This document shows positions 17,126-26,740 of a stretch of 64,000 nt of DNA, piece after piece. Source of the stretch: an uncultured Lachnospiraceae bacterium. Its GTDB lineage: Bacteria > Bacillota > Clostridia > Lachnospirales > Lachnospiraceae. The notes under the pieces are model-generated. The model was not told the DNA's origin. It did no database searches and worked only from the letters and a program-made list of their open reading frames with translations. A program made the translations under genes and the position numbers. The DNA is taken from the NCBI GenBank assembly GCA_934351925.1, contig CAKRJT010000002.1:120386-184385 (forward strand), read 5' to 3'. Numbering within the stretch: position 1 is the first letter of the stretch; the number at the start of each line of letters is the position of its first letter.

Positions 17126-18718
17126 CTACAACTCTATAACTCCGTCATAGAACTCGTTTTCCCCGGAATAATCTCTGTGCGATATGATAAGAACTGTCAT
17201 ATCAAGTCCGAGCAGCATGTTCTCAAGCTGCTGTGCCATCTCCTGTGGCAGGGAAGCATTCACCTCGTCTGCAAACAGTATATCGACCTTTCTGATAACA
17301 GCCCTGGCAATGGATATTCTCTGTCTTTCACCACCCGACAGTTCCTTTCCGTTCTCCGAAAGCAGCGTGTCCAATCCGTCTGCCAGTCTGTCGACAACAT
17401 CGCTCAGCCCTGCCCGCCTCACTGCCTCTGATATCTCTGCCTCCGTATAATTCTCATAGAGACATATATTGTTTCTCAACGTATCCTCGAACAAAAAGAC
17501 ATCCTGATGTATCACGGAAGCATGCCTGTTAAAATCCACCTTGTCAAGCTTTCTAAGTTCAACATTATCATAAAAAATCTGTCCCTTATATCCATCATAC
17601 ACACCTGTCATAAGCCTGAACAGGGTGCTCTTACCGCTTCCCGACCTGCCTCTTATAAGATATTTTCCGCCCTTTTTAATCTCCGCCAGGTCTATCCGTA
17701 GAACCAATCTATCCTCATAAGCGAACTCAACCTTCTCAAGCTTTATCCTGGAATTAAAACTAAATTTTTCCCCGCCTGTAACTGTATCCACACTGTCCGG
17801 CTGCTCCTCCTTCAAAATCCAAGCCACTGTTGAATAGCTGTTATATGCCGCCAAAAATGCTGTTGTGCTTCCAACTGCCATATTAAAAATTGTCACAGCA
17901 AACCCAGCCTGTCCTATCCGAAGCCTTCCCGCTGCAATTCCCTCAGCTACATAGAGCAGTCCCACAAGCATCATTATATTTCCCACATTTGACAGAACCC
18001 CACTCCATAGATGTATGTAAAAGCCATTCTTCTCCTTATTTTTTTCCAGTTCATGAAAGCTGTCATAACATTTTTTTCTGAAACTCTCGACGACATTGGA
18101 CATTCTAATGACCTCAAGTCCCATGAATGTATTTTCGCACACTTCCATGCTTCTCTCATTGCTGTAAGCCACATCTGCACCGAGCTTAACACTTTTCTTC
18201 CTGAAAAATGCCCCGGCAATTCCGATAACCGCAACCCCGATAAAAGCAAAGGTAAACAGCCTTAAATCCAGCACAAGTAAAATCGCAAGACCTGCAAGCA
18301 CATCTCCCGCCCCCGACAGCATCTGCTTTAGCGCCTCAAAATATCTGTCCTCAAACTGCCCGGCATCATTAATCATCTGCGACATATAATGTGCCGCCGG
18401 CTTGCGCGCGAATGCCTTGTATGTAAGCCTCATTATGCTGTCGAATAGCTTATCCTTAATTCTAAGCATACGCGACATTATGAAATTGAGCTGGCAGTTC
18501 ACTGTCAACAGCATGAGAACCGCAATCACGGCAATAATGGCTATTATGACCGCAAAGCTGTGCGCCGTAAGCTCGTTTACACTGTCCATCATTCCAAACA
18601 GAAATCCGTACATGCCATTCATAAGCAGCGACACCCCCGTAGTCCCTGCAAGACAACTCAATATGTATATGGCAAACTGCCTTTTATTCTCGTGTATGAC
18701 TTTTGTTATGCTGTTCAT
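17126..18718 (-). CDS. ABC exporter, fused membrane and ATPase domains (subunit A)
   Basis: A protein of 530 residues: six membrane helices over about 1-290 and an ATPase domain with Walker A GRSGSGKST near 356, signature ELSGGERQRISIARAV near 459, Walker B ILFADEVNAS near 481 and H-loop ISHRD. The D-loop is unusual, ASLPQE in place of the common SALD, so the two ATP sites of the heterodimer may be unequal. AAGGAG precedes the ATG. The regulator gene and its terminator lie upstream on the same strand, so the exporters likely have their own promoter in the AT-rich gap before 18790. Confidence 0.88.
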   Translation of the reverse strand: MNSITKVIHENKRQFAIYILSCLAGTTGVSLLMNGMYGFLFGMMDSVNELTAHSFAVIIAIIAVIAVLMLLTVNCQLNFIMSRMLRIKDKLFDSIMRLTYKAFARKPAAHYMSQMINDAGQFEDRYFEALKQMLSGAGDVLAGLAILLVLDLRLFTFAFIGVAVIGIAGAFFRKKSVKLGADVAYSNERSMEVCENTFMGLEVIRMSNVVESFRKKCYDSFHELEKNKEKNGFYIHLWSGVLSNVGNIMMLVGLLYVAEGIAAGRLRIGQAGFAVTIFNMAVGSTTAFLAAYNSYSTVAWILKEEQPDSVDTVTGGEKFSFNSRIKLEKVEFAYEDRLVLRIDLAEIKKGGKYLIRGRSGSGKSTLFRLMTGVYDGYKGQIFYDNVELRKLDKVDFNRHASVIHQDVFLFEDTLRNNICLYENYTEAEISEAVRRAGLSDVVDRLADGLDTLLSENGKELSGGERQRISIARAVIRKVDILFADEVNASLPQEMAQQLENMLLGLDMTVLIISHRDYSGENEFYDGVIEL

Positions 18719-18792
18719 TTTGGCATGGCTCCTTGAAAAGTAAAGTTAGATTAAACAATTTTTTCAACCTTACATTACTCCTTATGCCATAA

Positions 18793-18844
18793 AAAATGAA
18801 TGACGTTTCCGGGGATTTTATTTTCCGAAAACGCCATTCATTTT
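18793..18844 (-). terminator. Strong terminator between regulator and exporter genes
   Basis: A 20-bp stem with two mismatches (18793-18812 with 18825-18844), 12-base loop, followed on the minus strand by TTTTTT. It ends the regulator transcript 83 bases past its stop codon. Confidence 0.85.
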
Positions 18845-18926
18845 CACTCATATCATATTTATTCAAATTTCCTTCATCATATAAATATGCCGATGCACTT
18901 CTTGAAGAATTTGAAAAAGTACAAAT

Positions 18927-20744
18927 CTAATTTTTTATATTGTCATACGATGCCTTTATTATACCGGCATATTTTTTTCCGAACAGCTCTGCACACCAAT
19001 AGGCAATTCTGTAATATTTCACTGCTTTTGCAATATCCCCCATTTTCTCATAAGCATCTGCCAGATTATTTATGTATGCAGGAAGGCTGTTCCTATTGCA
19101 GCTTATAGATGAAATTCTTATACACTCCAATGAGTAATTCTTTTCCTTTTCATAATCTCCAAGTCTCCCATACAACCCGGACAATCTTGAAATAATAAGT
19201 ATTGATGTCCTATAGTGAAACTCCGGTTTTATTCTGCTCCTTTTGCAGCCATCAAATACCCTTTCAAGAATGTATGCCGCCCTCTCATATTTTTTATTTT
19301 TTATTAGAGCATCTGCAATCTGAATAATAATCGACACCTCACTACTGTTAAAATCATTCAGCCAGAATGTATCTTCCCATTCTTCTACATTATCACCTTC
19401 CGGAATATTATTAACAGTTACCGATAGTATCTGCCTCAACATTTTCATTTGACTTTCAGGAGCAATTTCTCCATTGGCATTTTCTATAATATATTTCATT
19501 TTCTGTATGTATTGCCTGCTGCCCGCGACATCTAAATTGAGCGCCTTTTCAAGTTCATGAAGTTTCTCCTCAGCCTCATTCCACAGCTCACACATAACCA
19601 TTTTATCCAGCTTACTCTTCTCTTCAAGTGTTGAATAATCCGATGTTTCTATGTCGCTGAAATAATATTCCTGTCTGAGTGAAAGCTTTTCCATGATGAG
19701 CTTATATTTACTCGAATTCGGAAGTCTGTTTCCACTCTCTATCCTTGAAAGAGTCTCCGGCGTACATATCCCTTCACTGACATATTCTTGGGAATATCCT
19801 TTTTTCTGTCTCCCATTTCTTACCAGCTCGTTTATCAGTTCCATTTCCTGCCAGACATCCATAATAAATATGTCATCACTGTCACCTATTCCAACATTCT
19901 TCTCCTCTTCAATCAATTCATTCCATGCTGCAAGTTGTGATTCTTTCTTTACAGCTTTTTCCTCATCACCGCAAGCTTTATATGATTTTATATTTATATC
20001 AAGTATCTTTCCAAGGCACATGACATATCCTGTAGAAAACATAAGCTCAAACACTTTCTCAGATACTGTAATACATTCATAATATCTTTTTTTATGATAC
20101 AGCAGTTCAAGATATCCCGCTGCCAGCCTTGGATATATCTTCACAAGTTCAAGCTCGTCCTTATAGTTTCTAAGCGCATATGAAATAAGATATTCATACA
20201 GTTCAAGTTTTTCACTTTCGTCCTGCTGCAGCTCCAGCCACAAAATAATCGCGTTCAGCTCCTGTATGCAAAACAAAGTATTTTTGCCAAGATTATTCGG
20301 GAACTCCGGGATTGTAAGCTTCACTGCCGCATCAAACAGTTTTCTGCCCGTATCATCATCTCCATAAATCTTTCCTGCCACAATCCCTTTGAACATGAGA
20401 TAAAACTGTTCCTGCAGGAGTTCGTTGCACTTCCTGTCAGCCGCCATACCGTCCTGCAAAAGACATTCTACTTTCTCATAATCTCTATAAATCTGAGCAA
20501 GCACAACCTCCTGTTTCCATTCAAAATAATTATATTCTGCCTGCGTGATAAGGGTTGTAAATTTATCAGGCGACATTCCAAGGCGCTGCATAAACGCCGT
20601 AAGCAACATTCTGTCAATCCGCCTCTCCCCCTGCAGATATCTTGACATCGCAGTTGTCGAACACAGCCCCCTGCACAAATCTGCCTGCATGACACCACGA
20701 ATATTCATCTTTTCATACAGCATTTCAGAAAATGTTTTTGCCAT
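18927..20744 (-). CDS. Transcriptional regulator with two HTH domains and TPR repeats
   Basis: A protein of 605 residues. An N-terminal XRE-like helix-turn-helix lies at about 5-60 (MQADLCRGLCSTTAMSRYLQ), an all-helical middle region follows, then a second XRE-like HTH at about 303-351 (KKGYSQEYVSEGICTPETLS, RIESGNRLP). Helical TPR-like repeats to the end include YINNLADAYEKMGDIAKAVK. The architecture recalls peptide-responsive RRNPP-type regulators, but two HTH units in one chain are unusual. It is followed by a terminator and two ABC exporters on the same strand. A palindrome upstream may be its own operator. The signal and targets are unknown. Confidence 0.8.
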   Translation of the reverse strand: MAKTFSEMLYEKMNIRGVMQADLCRGLCSTTAMSRYLQGERRIDRMLLTAFMQRLGMSPDKFTTLITQAEYNYFEWKQEVVLAQIYRDYEKVECLLQDGMAADRKCNELLQEQFYLMFKGIVAGKIYGDDDTGRKLFDAAVKLTIPEFPNNLGKNTLFCIQELNAIILWLELQQDESEKLELYEYLISYALRNYKDELELVKIYPRLAAGYLELLYHKKRYYECITVSEKVFELMFSTGYVMCLGKILDINIKSYKACGDEEKAVKKESQLAAWNELIEEEKNVGIGDSDDIFIMDVWQEMELINELVRNGRQKKGYSQEYVSEGICTPETLSRIESGNRLPNSSKYKLIMEKLSLRQEYYFSDIETSDYSTLEEKSKLDKMVMCELWNEAEEKLHELEKALNLDVAGSRQYIQKMKYIIENANGEIAPESQMKMLRQILSVTVNNIPEGDNVEEWEDTFWLNDFNSSEVSIIIQIADALIKNKKYERAAYILERVFDGCKRSRIKPEFHYRTSILIISRLSGLYGRLGDYEKEKNYSLECIRISSISCNRNSLPAYINNLADAYEKMGDIAKAVKYYRIAYWCAELFGKKYAGIIKASYDNIKN

Positions 20745-20828
20745 AAAGCTTTTCCCCTCATGTTTATTTATACATGCTAATCGTAAAATTAAGTTGCATA
20801 TTGAAATTTTCTTTCATTATCAGATATA

Positions 20829-20844
20829 TGTAAACAAGTTTACA
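20829..20844. promoter_or_regulatory. Palindromic operator-like site upstream of the HTH/TPR regulator
   Basis: TGTAAAC-AA-GTTTACA: perfect 7-base arms with a 2-base spacer, 85-100 bases upstream of the regulator start. It is suited to a dimeric HTH protein; autoregulation is inference. Confidence 0.5.
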
Positions 20845-20938
20845 CTTTGTGCCGAAATAATACAACAATTATTTATACGACGGCATGGCACGCAGCCTGC
20901 CGTATATATTGCAGTGTTATGTAAATCCGGCAAAAAGA

Positions 20939-20975
20939 AAACTGCCGCCCATGAGAAATCACGGTGCGGCAGTTT
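20939..20975 (-). terminator. Terminator after the Xaa-Pro aminopeptidase gene
   Basis: A perfect 10-bp stem AAACTGCCGC/GCGGCAGTTT with a 17-base loop, followed on the minus strand by TTTCTTTTT. It starts 76 bases past the stop codon. Confidence 0.8.
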
Positions 20976-21050
20976 ATTTTATCATAGCACACTTTTTGCA
21001 GAGCTTTAAGTATGCTTATGTATGTTTAAAGCATGCTCAGATAAATATTT

Positions 21051-22844
21051 TTATATAGCTCTCGTAACATTCTTAAGCCACTCAAGCTCCTCACCCTCGA
21101 AGTCAGGGCTGATTGCCGCAAATACCTTCGCATGGTATGCGTTCAATCTCTCCTTCTCCTCAGCGGTCATGTAGGATACATCGACGGCATCGAGGTCAAA
21201 CGGAACCATCGTCAGCGGCTCAAAGCCCATGAACTGACCGTACTCGGTCTTTTCCCTCTTAACACAGAGAACAAGGTTCTCATGTCTTATACCGAACCTG
21301 CCTGCAATGTACATTCCCGGCTCATCTGAGGTAATCATGCCCTCCTCAAGCACTGCGGAAGGTCCGCTAGGTGCAATCTTGGTTCTGATGCCGTTAGGAC
21401 GCTCATGTACATTGAGAAGATATCCAACGCCGTGACCTGTTCCGTGGTTGTAGTCCATGCCATTTCTCCAAAGCGGCTCGCGCGCGATGTAGTCGAGATT
21501 CTCTCCTCTTGCGCCATATAAGAACTTTGCAGCCGCAAGATTAAGATGACCCTTGAGAACAAGTGTGAACACCCTCTTCTCCTCGTCGGTAAGCTCACCG
21601 AGTGCAATCGTTCTTGTTATGTCGGTCGTTCCCTCATAGTAATGTCCGCCCGTATCTGCAAGAAGGAAGCTTCTCGGCTCAAGCCTGGCATCCGTCTCCT
21701 CGGTTGCTGAATAATGCACGATGGCACCGTGAGGACCATAGCCCATAATCGGGTCGAAGCTCTCTCCAAGATATCCCGGCTGCTTCTTTCTGAACTCATC
21801 AAGCTGCACTGCCGCACTCATCTCGCTTATATCGAGCCTGCCGACGTTCTTCTTGAGCCAGTATATAAAGTGTGTGACAGCCATTCCATCCTTCACATGA
21901 GCCTTCTTCTCATTCTCTCTCTCCGCAACAGTCTTTATTGCCTTAGGAAGCACAACAGGGCTCTGCTCCGCTCTTACATTGGCTGTGTCCGGAAGCGAAT
22001 GAACGATAAGGAAGTTAGCCGTAGCCTTGTCCACAAGAACCACTGCGTTCCTGTCCACCTTCTTCAAATCGCTGTAAATATCATTATACTTTCTAAGCTC
22101 AATGCCGTCCGCTGCCAATCTGCCCTTGATATCGGCATTTAAAATGCTCTCATCAAGATAGAGAACCGCACTGTCGGCAGTCATTGTCATATATGATAAG
22201 AATACCGGATTGTACGCTACATCATTTCCACGAAGATTTAACAGCCATGCGATATCGTCAAGCGCTGTGAGAACCAGAAGGTCTGCTCCCTCCTTCTTCA
22301 TCGACTCACGGATTTTTGCAAGCTTCTCCTCACGGCTCATGCCCGTGTACTCAACTGAAAGCTCCCATACAGGCTCCTTAGATAGAGCCGGCCTGTCCGT
22401 CCATACCTTGTCGACAAGGTCCTCGCCGCATACATAGGACATATTTCTTCCCTTGATGCTCTCCGTTATCCTGCCCATGAAAGCGTCAGTTACAGTTCTT
22501 CCGTCGAAGCCGATATTGCTTCCGTCCGCCAGTTTATCTGCAAGGAACTCAGCTATCGTAGGCACGCCCTCCTCACCCATCTTCATAAGAGTGATTGTGC
22601 TGCCCTCAAGCTGTGCCGCTCCCTGAAGAAAATATCTTCCGTCAGTCCACAGTCCTGCCTCATCAGGAAGCACTACAAGCGTTCCCGCCGAACCCGTAAA
22701 GCCCGACATAAAGGCTCTCGCCTTAAAATAACTTCCAACATACTCAGAACCGTGGAAATCATCAGTACATATAATGTATGCCTGAATATTCTTTTCCTTC
22801 ATAAGTGCGCGTAACGCGCCAAGTCTCTCGACTACCGTACTCAT
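21051..22844 (-). CDS. pepP: Xaa-Pro aminopeptidase, M24B family
   Basis: A protein of 597 residues: two creatinase-like N-terminal domains, then a pita-bread metallopeptidase domain. Metal-ligand motifs are intact: EGTTDITRT, NHGTGHGVGYLLNVHE, TSDEPGMYIAG and IRHENLVLCV. It removes an N-terminal residue preceding proline, normally in the cytoplasm; no signal peptide is seen. The length matches the long, eukaryote-like aminopeptidase P type common in Clostridia rather than the short 360-residue PepQ. The ATG at 22844 was chosen because GAGGTG lies just upstream and the family begins MSTVVERL; the longer frame has no ribosome site. Single-gene unit with its own terminator. Confidence 0.93.
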   Translation of the reverse strand: MSTVVERLGALRALMKEKNIQAYIICTDDFHGSEYVGSYFKARAFMSGFTGSAGTLVVLPDEAGLWTDGRYFLQGAAQLEGSTITLMKMGEEGVPTIAEFLADKLADGSNIGFDGRTVTDAFMGRITESIKGRNMSYVCGEDLVDKVWTDRPALSKEPVWELSVEYTGMSREEKLAKIRESMKKEGADLLVLTALDDIAWLLNLRGNDVAYNPVFLSYMTMTADSAVLYLDESILNADIKGRLAADGIELRKYNDIYSDLKKVDRNAVVLVDKATANFLIVHSLPDTANVRAEQSPVVLPKAIKTVAERENEKKAHVKDGMAVTHFIYWLKKNVGRLDISEMSAAVQLDEFRKKQPGYLGESFDPIMGYGPHGAIVHYSATEETDARLEPRSFLLADTGGHYYEGTTDITRTIALGELTDEEKRVFTLVLKGHLNLAAAKFLYGARGENLDYIAREPLWRNGMDYNHGTGHGVGYLLNVHERPNGIRTKIAPSGPSAVLEEGMITSDEPGMYIAGRFGIRHENLVLCVKREKTEYGQFMGFEPLTMVPFDLDAVDVSYMTAEEKERLNAYHAKVFAAISPDFEGEELEWLKNVTRAI

Positions 22845-23023
22845 GTGATACACCTCGCTTCTATACTTTAGCGTGTGCCGCAATAACAATCGTATTGGTT
22901 AGCACCGCCTTATTTATTATAGTAAATGTCGGGGGATTTGTACAGCATATCTAAATATTAGTATAATTTTATGCATAAATTTTCATTTAATTGAAAATAA
23001 GTATAAAATGGCTCATCCACGAA

Positions 23024-23055
23024 AAAAGGCTCCGGCAATAATGCCAAAGCCTTTT
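23024..23055 (-). terminator. Terminator of the marR-ABC operon
   Basis: Stem AAAAGGCT/AGCCTTTT with an inner GGCA/TGCC stem, loop ATAA, followed on the minus strand by TTTTTT. It starts 18 bases beyond the last ABC gene. Confidence 0.85.
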
Positions 23056-23072
23056 CACTATAAAATACAATA

Positions 23073-24980
23073 TTACCCCGCAATACTATTCCCCGTATAA
23101 AGCTGATAATATCTTCCCTTCTGCTCTATAAGGTCATCATGCGTGCCACGCTCGATAATGCGTCCCTGCTCAAGAACCATGATACAATCACTGTTCTTTA
23201 CGGTGGAGAGCCTGTGCGCGATGACGAAGGTTGTTCTGCCGTGCATGAGCTTATCCATGCCATCCTGTACCATCTTCTCGGTTCTCGTATCAATTGAGGA
23301 GGTAGCCTCATCGAGAATGAGAACAGGCGGGTCTGCGATTGCTGCTCTCGCGATTGCGAGGAGCTGTCTCTGACCCTGGCTTAAGTTGGCACCGTCACCG
23401 GTGAGCATTGTGTTGTAGCCATCGGATAACTTGGTGATAAAGCTGTCCGCATTGGCAAGCTTAGCCGCTGCGTACACCTCCTCATCAGTCGCATCGAGCT
23501 TGCCGTAGCGAATATTCTCCATAACCGTTCCGGTAAAGAGATGTGTGTCCTGCAATACTATACCGAGGGACTTTCTTAAATCGCTCTTCTTAATCTTGTT
23601 TATGTTGATTCCGTCATAGCGGATTTTACCATCCTGAATATCATAGAAGCGGTTGATAAGATTGGTTATTGTCGTCTTACCTGCTCCGGTGGAGCCTACA
23701 AAGGCAATCTTCTGTCCCGGCTCAGCGAACATCTTTATATTGTGGAGAACTATCTTGTCCGGATTGTAACCGAAATCCACATCATCGAATACCACATCAC
23801 CCTTCAATTCCTTGTAGTCGGTAATACCTGTGTCCTTGTGATAGTGCTTCCATGCCCACATTCCTGTACGCTTTTCGCTCTCCTTGATTGTACCGCCATC
23901 CTTGACTGCATTTACAAGGGTAACATATCCGTCGTCAACCTCAGGAACCTCGTCGAGAAGTTTGAATATTCTCTCGCCACCCGCAAGTCCCATGATAATA
24001 CTGTTAAACTGCATGCTCACCTGATTGATAGGCATGTTAAGGTTCTTATTGAAGGTCAGGAAGCTTGCAAGACCTCCGAGTGTGAAGCCGCCCACACCGC
24101 CAAGTGCAAGAGCGCCGCCGGCTATCGCTATGATAACGTAGCTGATGTTACCTATCTGTGCATTGATAGGTCCTAAGATGTTGGCGAACTTGTTCGCATT
24201 GTAGGCACTGTCACAGAGTTCTTCATTAATCTTATCAAAGTGCTCAATGTTCTCCTTCTCATGGCAGAATACCTTGACAACCTTCTGACCGCCCATCATC
24301 TCCTCGATGAAGCCGTTGACCTCGCCTAAGTTCTTCTGCTGCTTAACGAAATACTTTCCACTCATTCCTGTAGCCTTCTTTGTTACAACCAGCATAAGTC
24401 CCACAAGGACAAGAGTCAGGAGCGTGAGCGGCACATTGAGGATAATCATGCTCGCAAGTATTCCGATAATGGTGATTGAACTGTTGATAAGCTGCGGAAT
24501 ACTCTGGCTTATCATCTGTCTGAGCGTATCAACATCGTTGGTGTAGATTGACATGATATCGCCATGTGCATGTGTATCAAAATATTTTATAGGAAGGGAC
24601 TCCATGTGTACAAAAAGCTCATCCCTTAAGCTTCTCATGGTTCCCTGTGTGACATAAACCATCATTCTTGTATTTACATAGGCTGCTATAACACCCACCG
24701 CATAGAAGCATGCCACTCTTATGATGGCGTGGAGCAGCTCCGTATAATCAGGTACGGTCTGCTGCATCAGCGGCATAATATACTGGTCAATAAGTGTTTT
24801 CATAAACATGGTTCCCTGTATCGTAGAAAATACAGTGAGTACAATACATACAAGAACCACTATGCACTGCAGCAGATAATTCTTAGCCACAAAGCCTATT
24901 ATTCTTTTAAATACCTTTCCAGGATTAGCGACTGTAGGCTTCGCTCCTCTTGGCGGTCTTCCTCCCATTGGTCCCGGCAT
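23073..24980 (-). CDS. Heterodimeric ABC exporter subunit with the canonical ATP site
   Basis: A protein of 635 residues with a Gly/Pro-rich N-terminus (MPGPMGGRPPRGAKP), six membrane helices and an ATPase domain. Walker A GSTGAGKTT is near 427, signature NLSQGQRQLLAIARA near 532, Walker B VLILDEATSSIDT near 555 with catalytic Glu, and H-loop IAHRLS. It is likely a drug or lipid exporter of the type common beside MarR genes. The start overlaps the stop of the partner subunit gene, so the pair is translationally coupled. Between membrane and ATPase domains is an insertion (DGGTIKESEKRTGMWAWKHY) typical of this subunit class. Confidence 0.9.
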   Translation of the reverse strand: MPGPMGGRPPRGAKPTVANPGKVFKRIIGFVAKNYLLQCIVVLVCIVLTVFSTIQGTMFMKTLIDQYIMPLMQQTVPDYTELLHAIIRVACFYAVGVIAAYVNTRMMVYVTQGTMRSLRDELFVHMESLPIKYFDTHAHGDIMSIYTNDVDTLRQMISQSIPQLINSSITIIGILASMIILNVPLTLLTLVLVGLMLVVTKKATGMSGKYFVKQQKNLGEVNGFIEEMMGGQKVVKVFCHEKENIEHFDKINEELCDSAYNANKFANILGPINAQIGNISYVIIAIAGGALALGGVGGFTLGGLASFLTFNKNLNMPINQVSMQFNSIIMGLAGGERIFKLLDEVPEVDDGYVTLVNAVKDGGTIKESEKRTGMWAWKHYHKDTGITDYKELKGDVVFDDVDFGYNPDKIVLHNIKMFAEPGQKIAFVGSTGAGKTTITNLINRFYDIQDGKIRYDGININKIKKSDLRKSLGIVLQDTHLFTGTVMENIRYGKLDATDEEVYAAAKLANADSFITKLSDGYNTMLTGDGANLSQGQRQLLAIARAAIADPPVLILDEATSSIDTRTEKMVQDGMDKLMHGRTTFVIAHRLSTVKNSDCIMVLEQGRIIERGTHDDLIEQKGRYYQLYTGNSIAG

Positions 24981-26740
24981 TATGCTTCACCTCCGTTTTC
25001 ATCAAAATCACCGCTGCCTCCGGTCTGCGACTCATACACATCGCGGTATATAGCGTTGGAAGCAAGCAGCTCCTCATGTGTTCCGATTCCGTTGATACGT
25101 CCGTTATCCATCACGATTATGCGGTCCGCACCCTGAACACTTGAAATTCTCTGTGCAATGATAAGCTTCGTTGTCTGCGCAATCTCCGTGGCAAAGGCAT
25201 GACGGATTTTCGCATCCGTTGCAGTATCAACAGCGCTTGTGCTGTCATCAAGAATAAGTATCTTAGGTTTCTTTAAAAGTGCTCTTGCGATACACAGACG
25301 CTGCTTCTGTCCACCCGATACATTTGTACCGCCCTGCTCGATGTAGGTGTTGTACTTGTCAGGGAATTTTTCAATAAATTCATCAGCACATGCTAACCTA
25401 CATGCTCTCATGCACTCCTCATCCGTGGCGTTCTTATCGCCCCAGCGAAGGTTGTCGAGTATTGTTCCGGAGAAAAGCACATTCTTCTGGAGTACAACGC
25501 TCACCTCATCACGAAGTGTCTCAATGTCATACTCTCTTACATCCCTGCCACCGACCTTTACACTTCCTTCATCCACATCGTAAAGACGGCTTATAAGGTT
25601 CACAAGGCTTGACTTGGAGCTTCCGGTTCCGCCGATGATACCGATTGTCTCACCGGACCTGATTGTGAGGTTGATATCATTTAACACTCTCTTGTCGGCG
25701 CCCTTATTGTAGCCGAAATTTACATGGTCAAATACAATCCCTCCGTCCTTTACCTCATAGCAAGGGTTATCAGGATTGGTGATATCAGGCTTCTCCTCAA
25801 GCACCTCTGCGATACGCTTTGCACTTGCCACACTCATCGAAATCATTACGAATATCATGGAAACCATCATAAGGTTCATAAGAATTGTCATACAGTAGGA
25901 TAGGAGACTCATAAGCTTACCTGTTGTGAGCAGCACACCGCCGGAACCTACAATCATCTTCGCGCCGACCCAGCTTATAAGCAGGATACAGGTATATACC
26001 GTAATCTGCATAACAGGGTTGTTGTATGCAACCGTCTTTTCCGCTTTTACAAAAATCTTGTAGATATTGTTGCTGGCATTCTTAAATTTCTTCTTCTCAT
26101 AATCCTCACGGACATAAGCCTTGACAACACGGATTGCCGATACATTCTCCTGAACACTCGCGTTCAGCTCATCGTACTTAGGAAATGCCGCATTGAAATA
26201 CTTGGTCGCATGTCCTATGATGACGGCAAGAATACATGAGAGTATCACCAGCGCGATAAGATATATAAATGCAATGCGCGGACTGATGATAAACGACATT
26301 ATCATCGCACAGATTAAGCTCACCGGTGCCCTCATACACATTCTTAAGAGCATCTGGTATGTATTCTGTACATTTGTGACGTCCGTTGTAAGTCTTGTCA
26401 CAAGTCCCGCTGTGCTGAACTTGTCAATGTTAGAAAAGGCGTAGGTCTGGATATTGTCAAACATACCCTTTCTGAGATTCTTTGCAAAACCTGTTGAGGC
26501 CTTAGCCCCATAAACACCACCCATGATTCCGGCAAACAATCCGACCATTGCAATCACTACCATGCAGCCGCCGACCATGAGTATGTAGCCCATATCACCC
26601 TTCTCAACACCATTGTCGATAAGTGATGAGAGCAGATACGGAATGAGCATTTCCATAAGCACCTCCAGAATCATAAATAATGGGGTGGCAATGGAGGCTC
26701 TCTTGTACTCTTTTATGTATGCACCTAATGTCTTTAGCAC
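24980..26740 (-). CDS. Heterodimeric ABC exporter subunit with a degenerate ATP site
   Basis: A protein of 586 residues: six membrane helices, then an ATPase domain with Walker A GGTGSSKSS near 367, signature NVSGGQKQRLCIARAL near 474 and Walker B ILILDDSTSAVD near 497. The catalytic Glu is replaced by Asp and the Walker A has Ser for the usual Gly before Lys. Those are hallmarks of the non-hydrolysing half in TM287/288-like exporters. It pairs with the downstream canonical subunit. The start overlaps the end of the MarR gene by seven bases, so regulator and transporter form one operon. Confidence 0.9.
   Translation of the reverse strand: MLKTLGAYIKEYKRASIATPLFMILEVLMEMLIPYLLSSLIDNGVEKGDMGYILMVGGCMVVIAMVGLFAGIMGGVYGAKASTGFAKNLRKGMFDNIQTYAFSNIDKFSTAGLVTRLTTDVTNVQNTYQMLLRMCMRAPVSLICAMIMSFIISPRIAFIYLIALVILSCILAVIIGHATKYFNAAFPKYDELNASVQENVSAIRVVKAYVREDYEKKKFKNASNNIYKIFVKAEKTVAYNNPVMQITVYTCILLISWVGAKMIVGSGGVLLTTGKLMSLLSYCMTILMNLMMVSMIFVMISMSVASAKRIAEVLEEKPDITNPDNPCYEVKDGGIVFDHVNFGYNKGADKRVLNDINLTIRSGETIGIIGGTGSSKSSLVNLISRLYDVDEGSVKVGGRDVREYDIETLRDEVSVVLQKNVLFSGTILDNLRWGDKNATDEECMRACRLACADEFIEKFPDKYNTYIEQGGTNVSGGQKQRLCIARALLKKPKILILDDSTSAVDTATDAKIRHAFATEIAQTTKLIIAQRISSVQGADRIIVMDNGRINGIGTHEELLASNAIYRDVYESQTGGSGDFDENGGEA

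Noticed and set aside
18684..18866. 60-residue minus-strand frame before the first exporter
   Set aside because: Its 5' half runs through the terminator hairpin, so the full frame is not credible; only the short TTG-started tail is kept as a low-interest candidate.
20745..21050. Small plus-strand frame (MARSLPYILQCYVNP...) between the regulator and pepP
   Set aside because: It reads through the pepP terminator and has no ribosome site.
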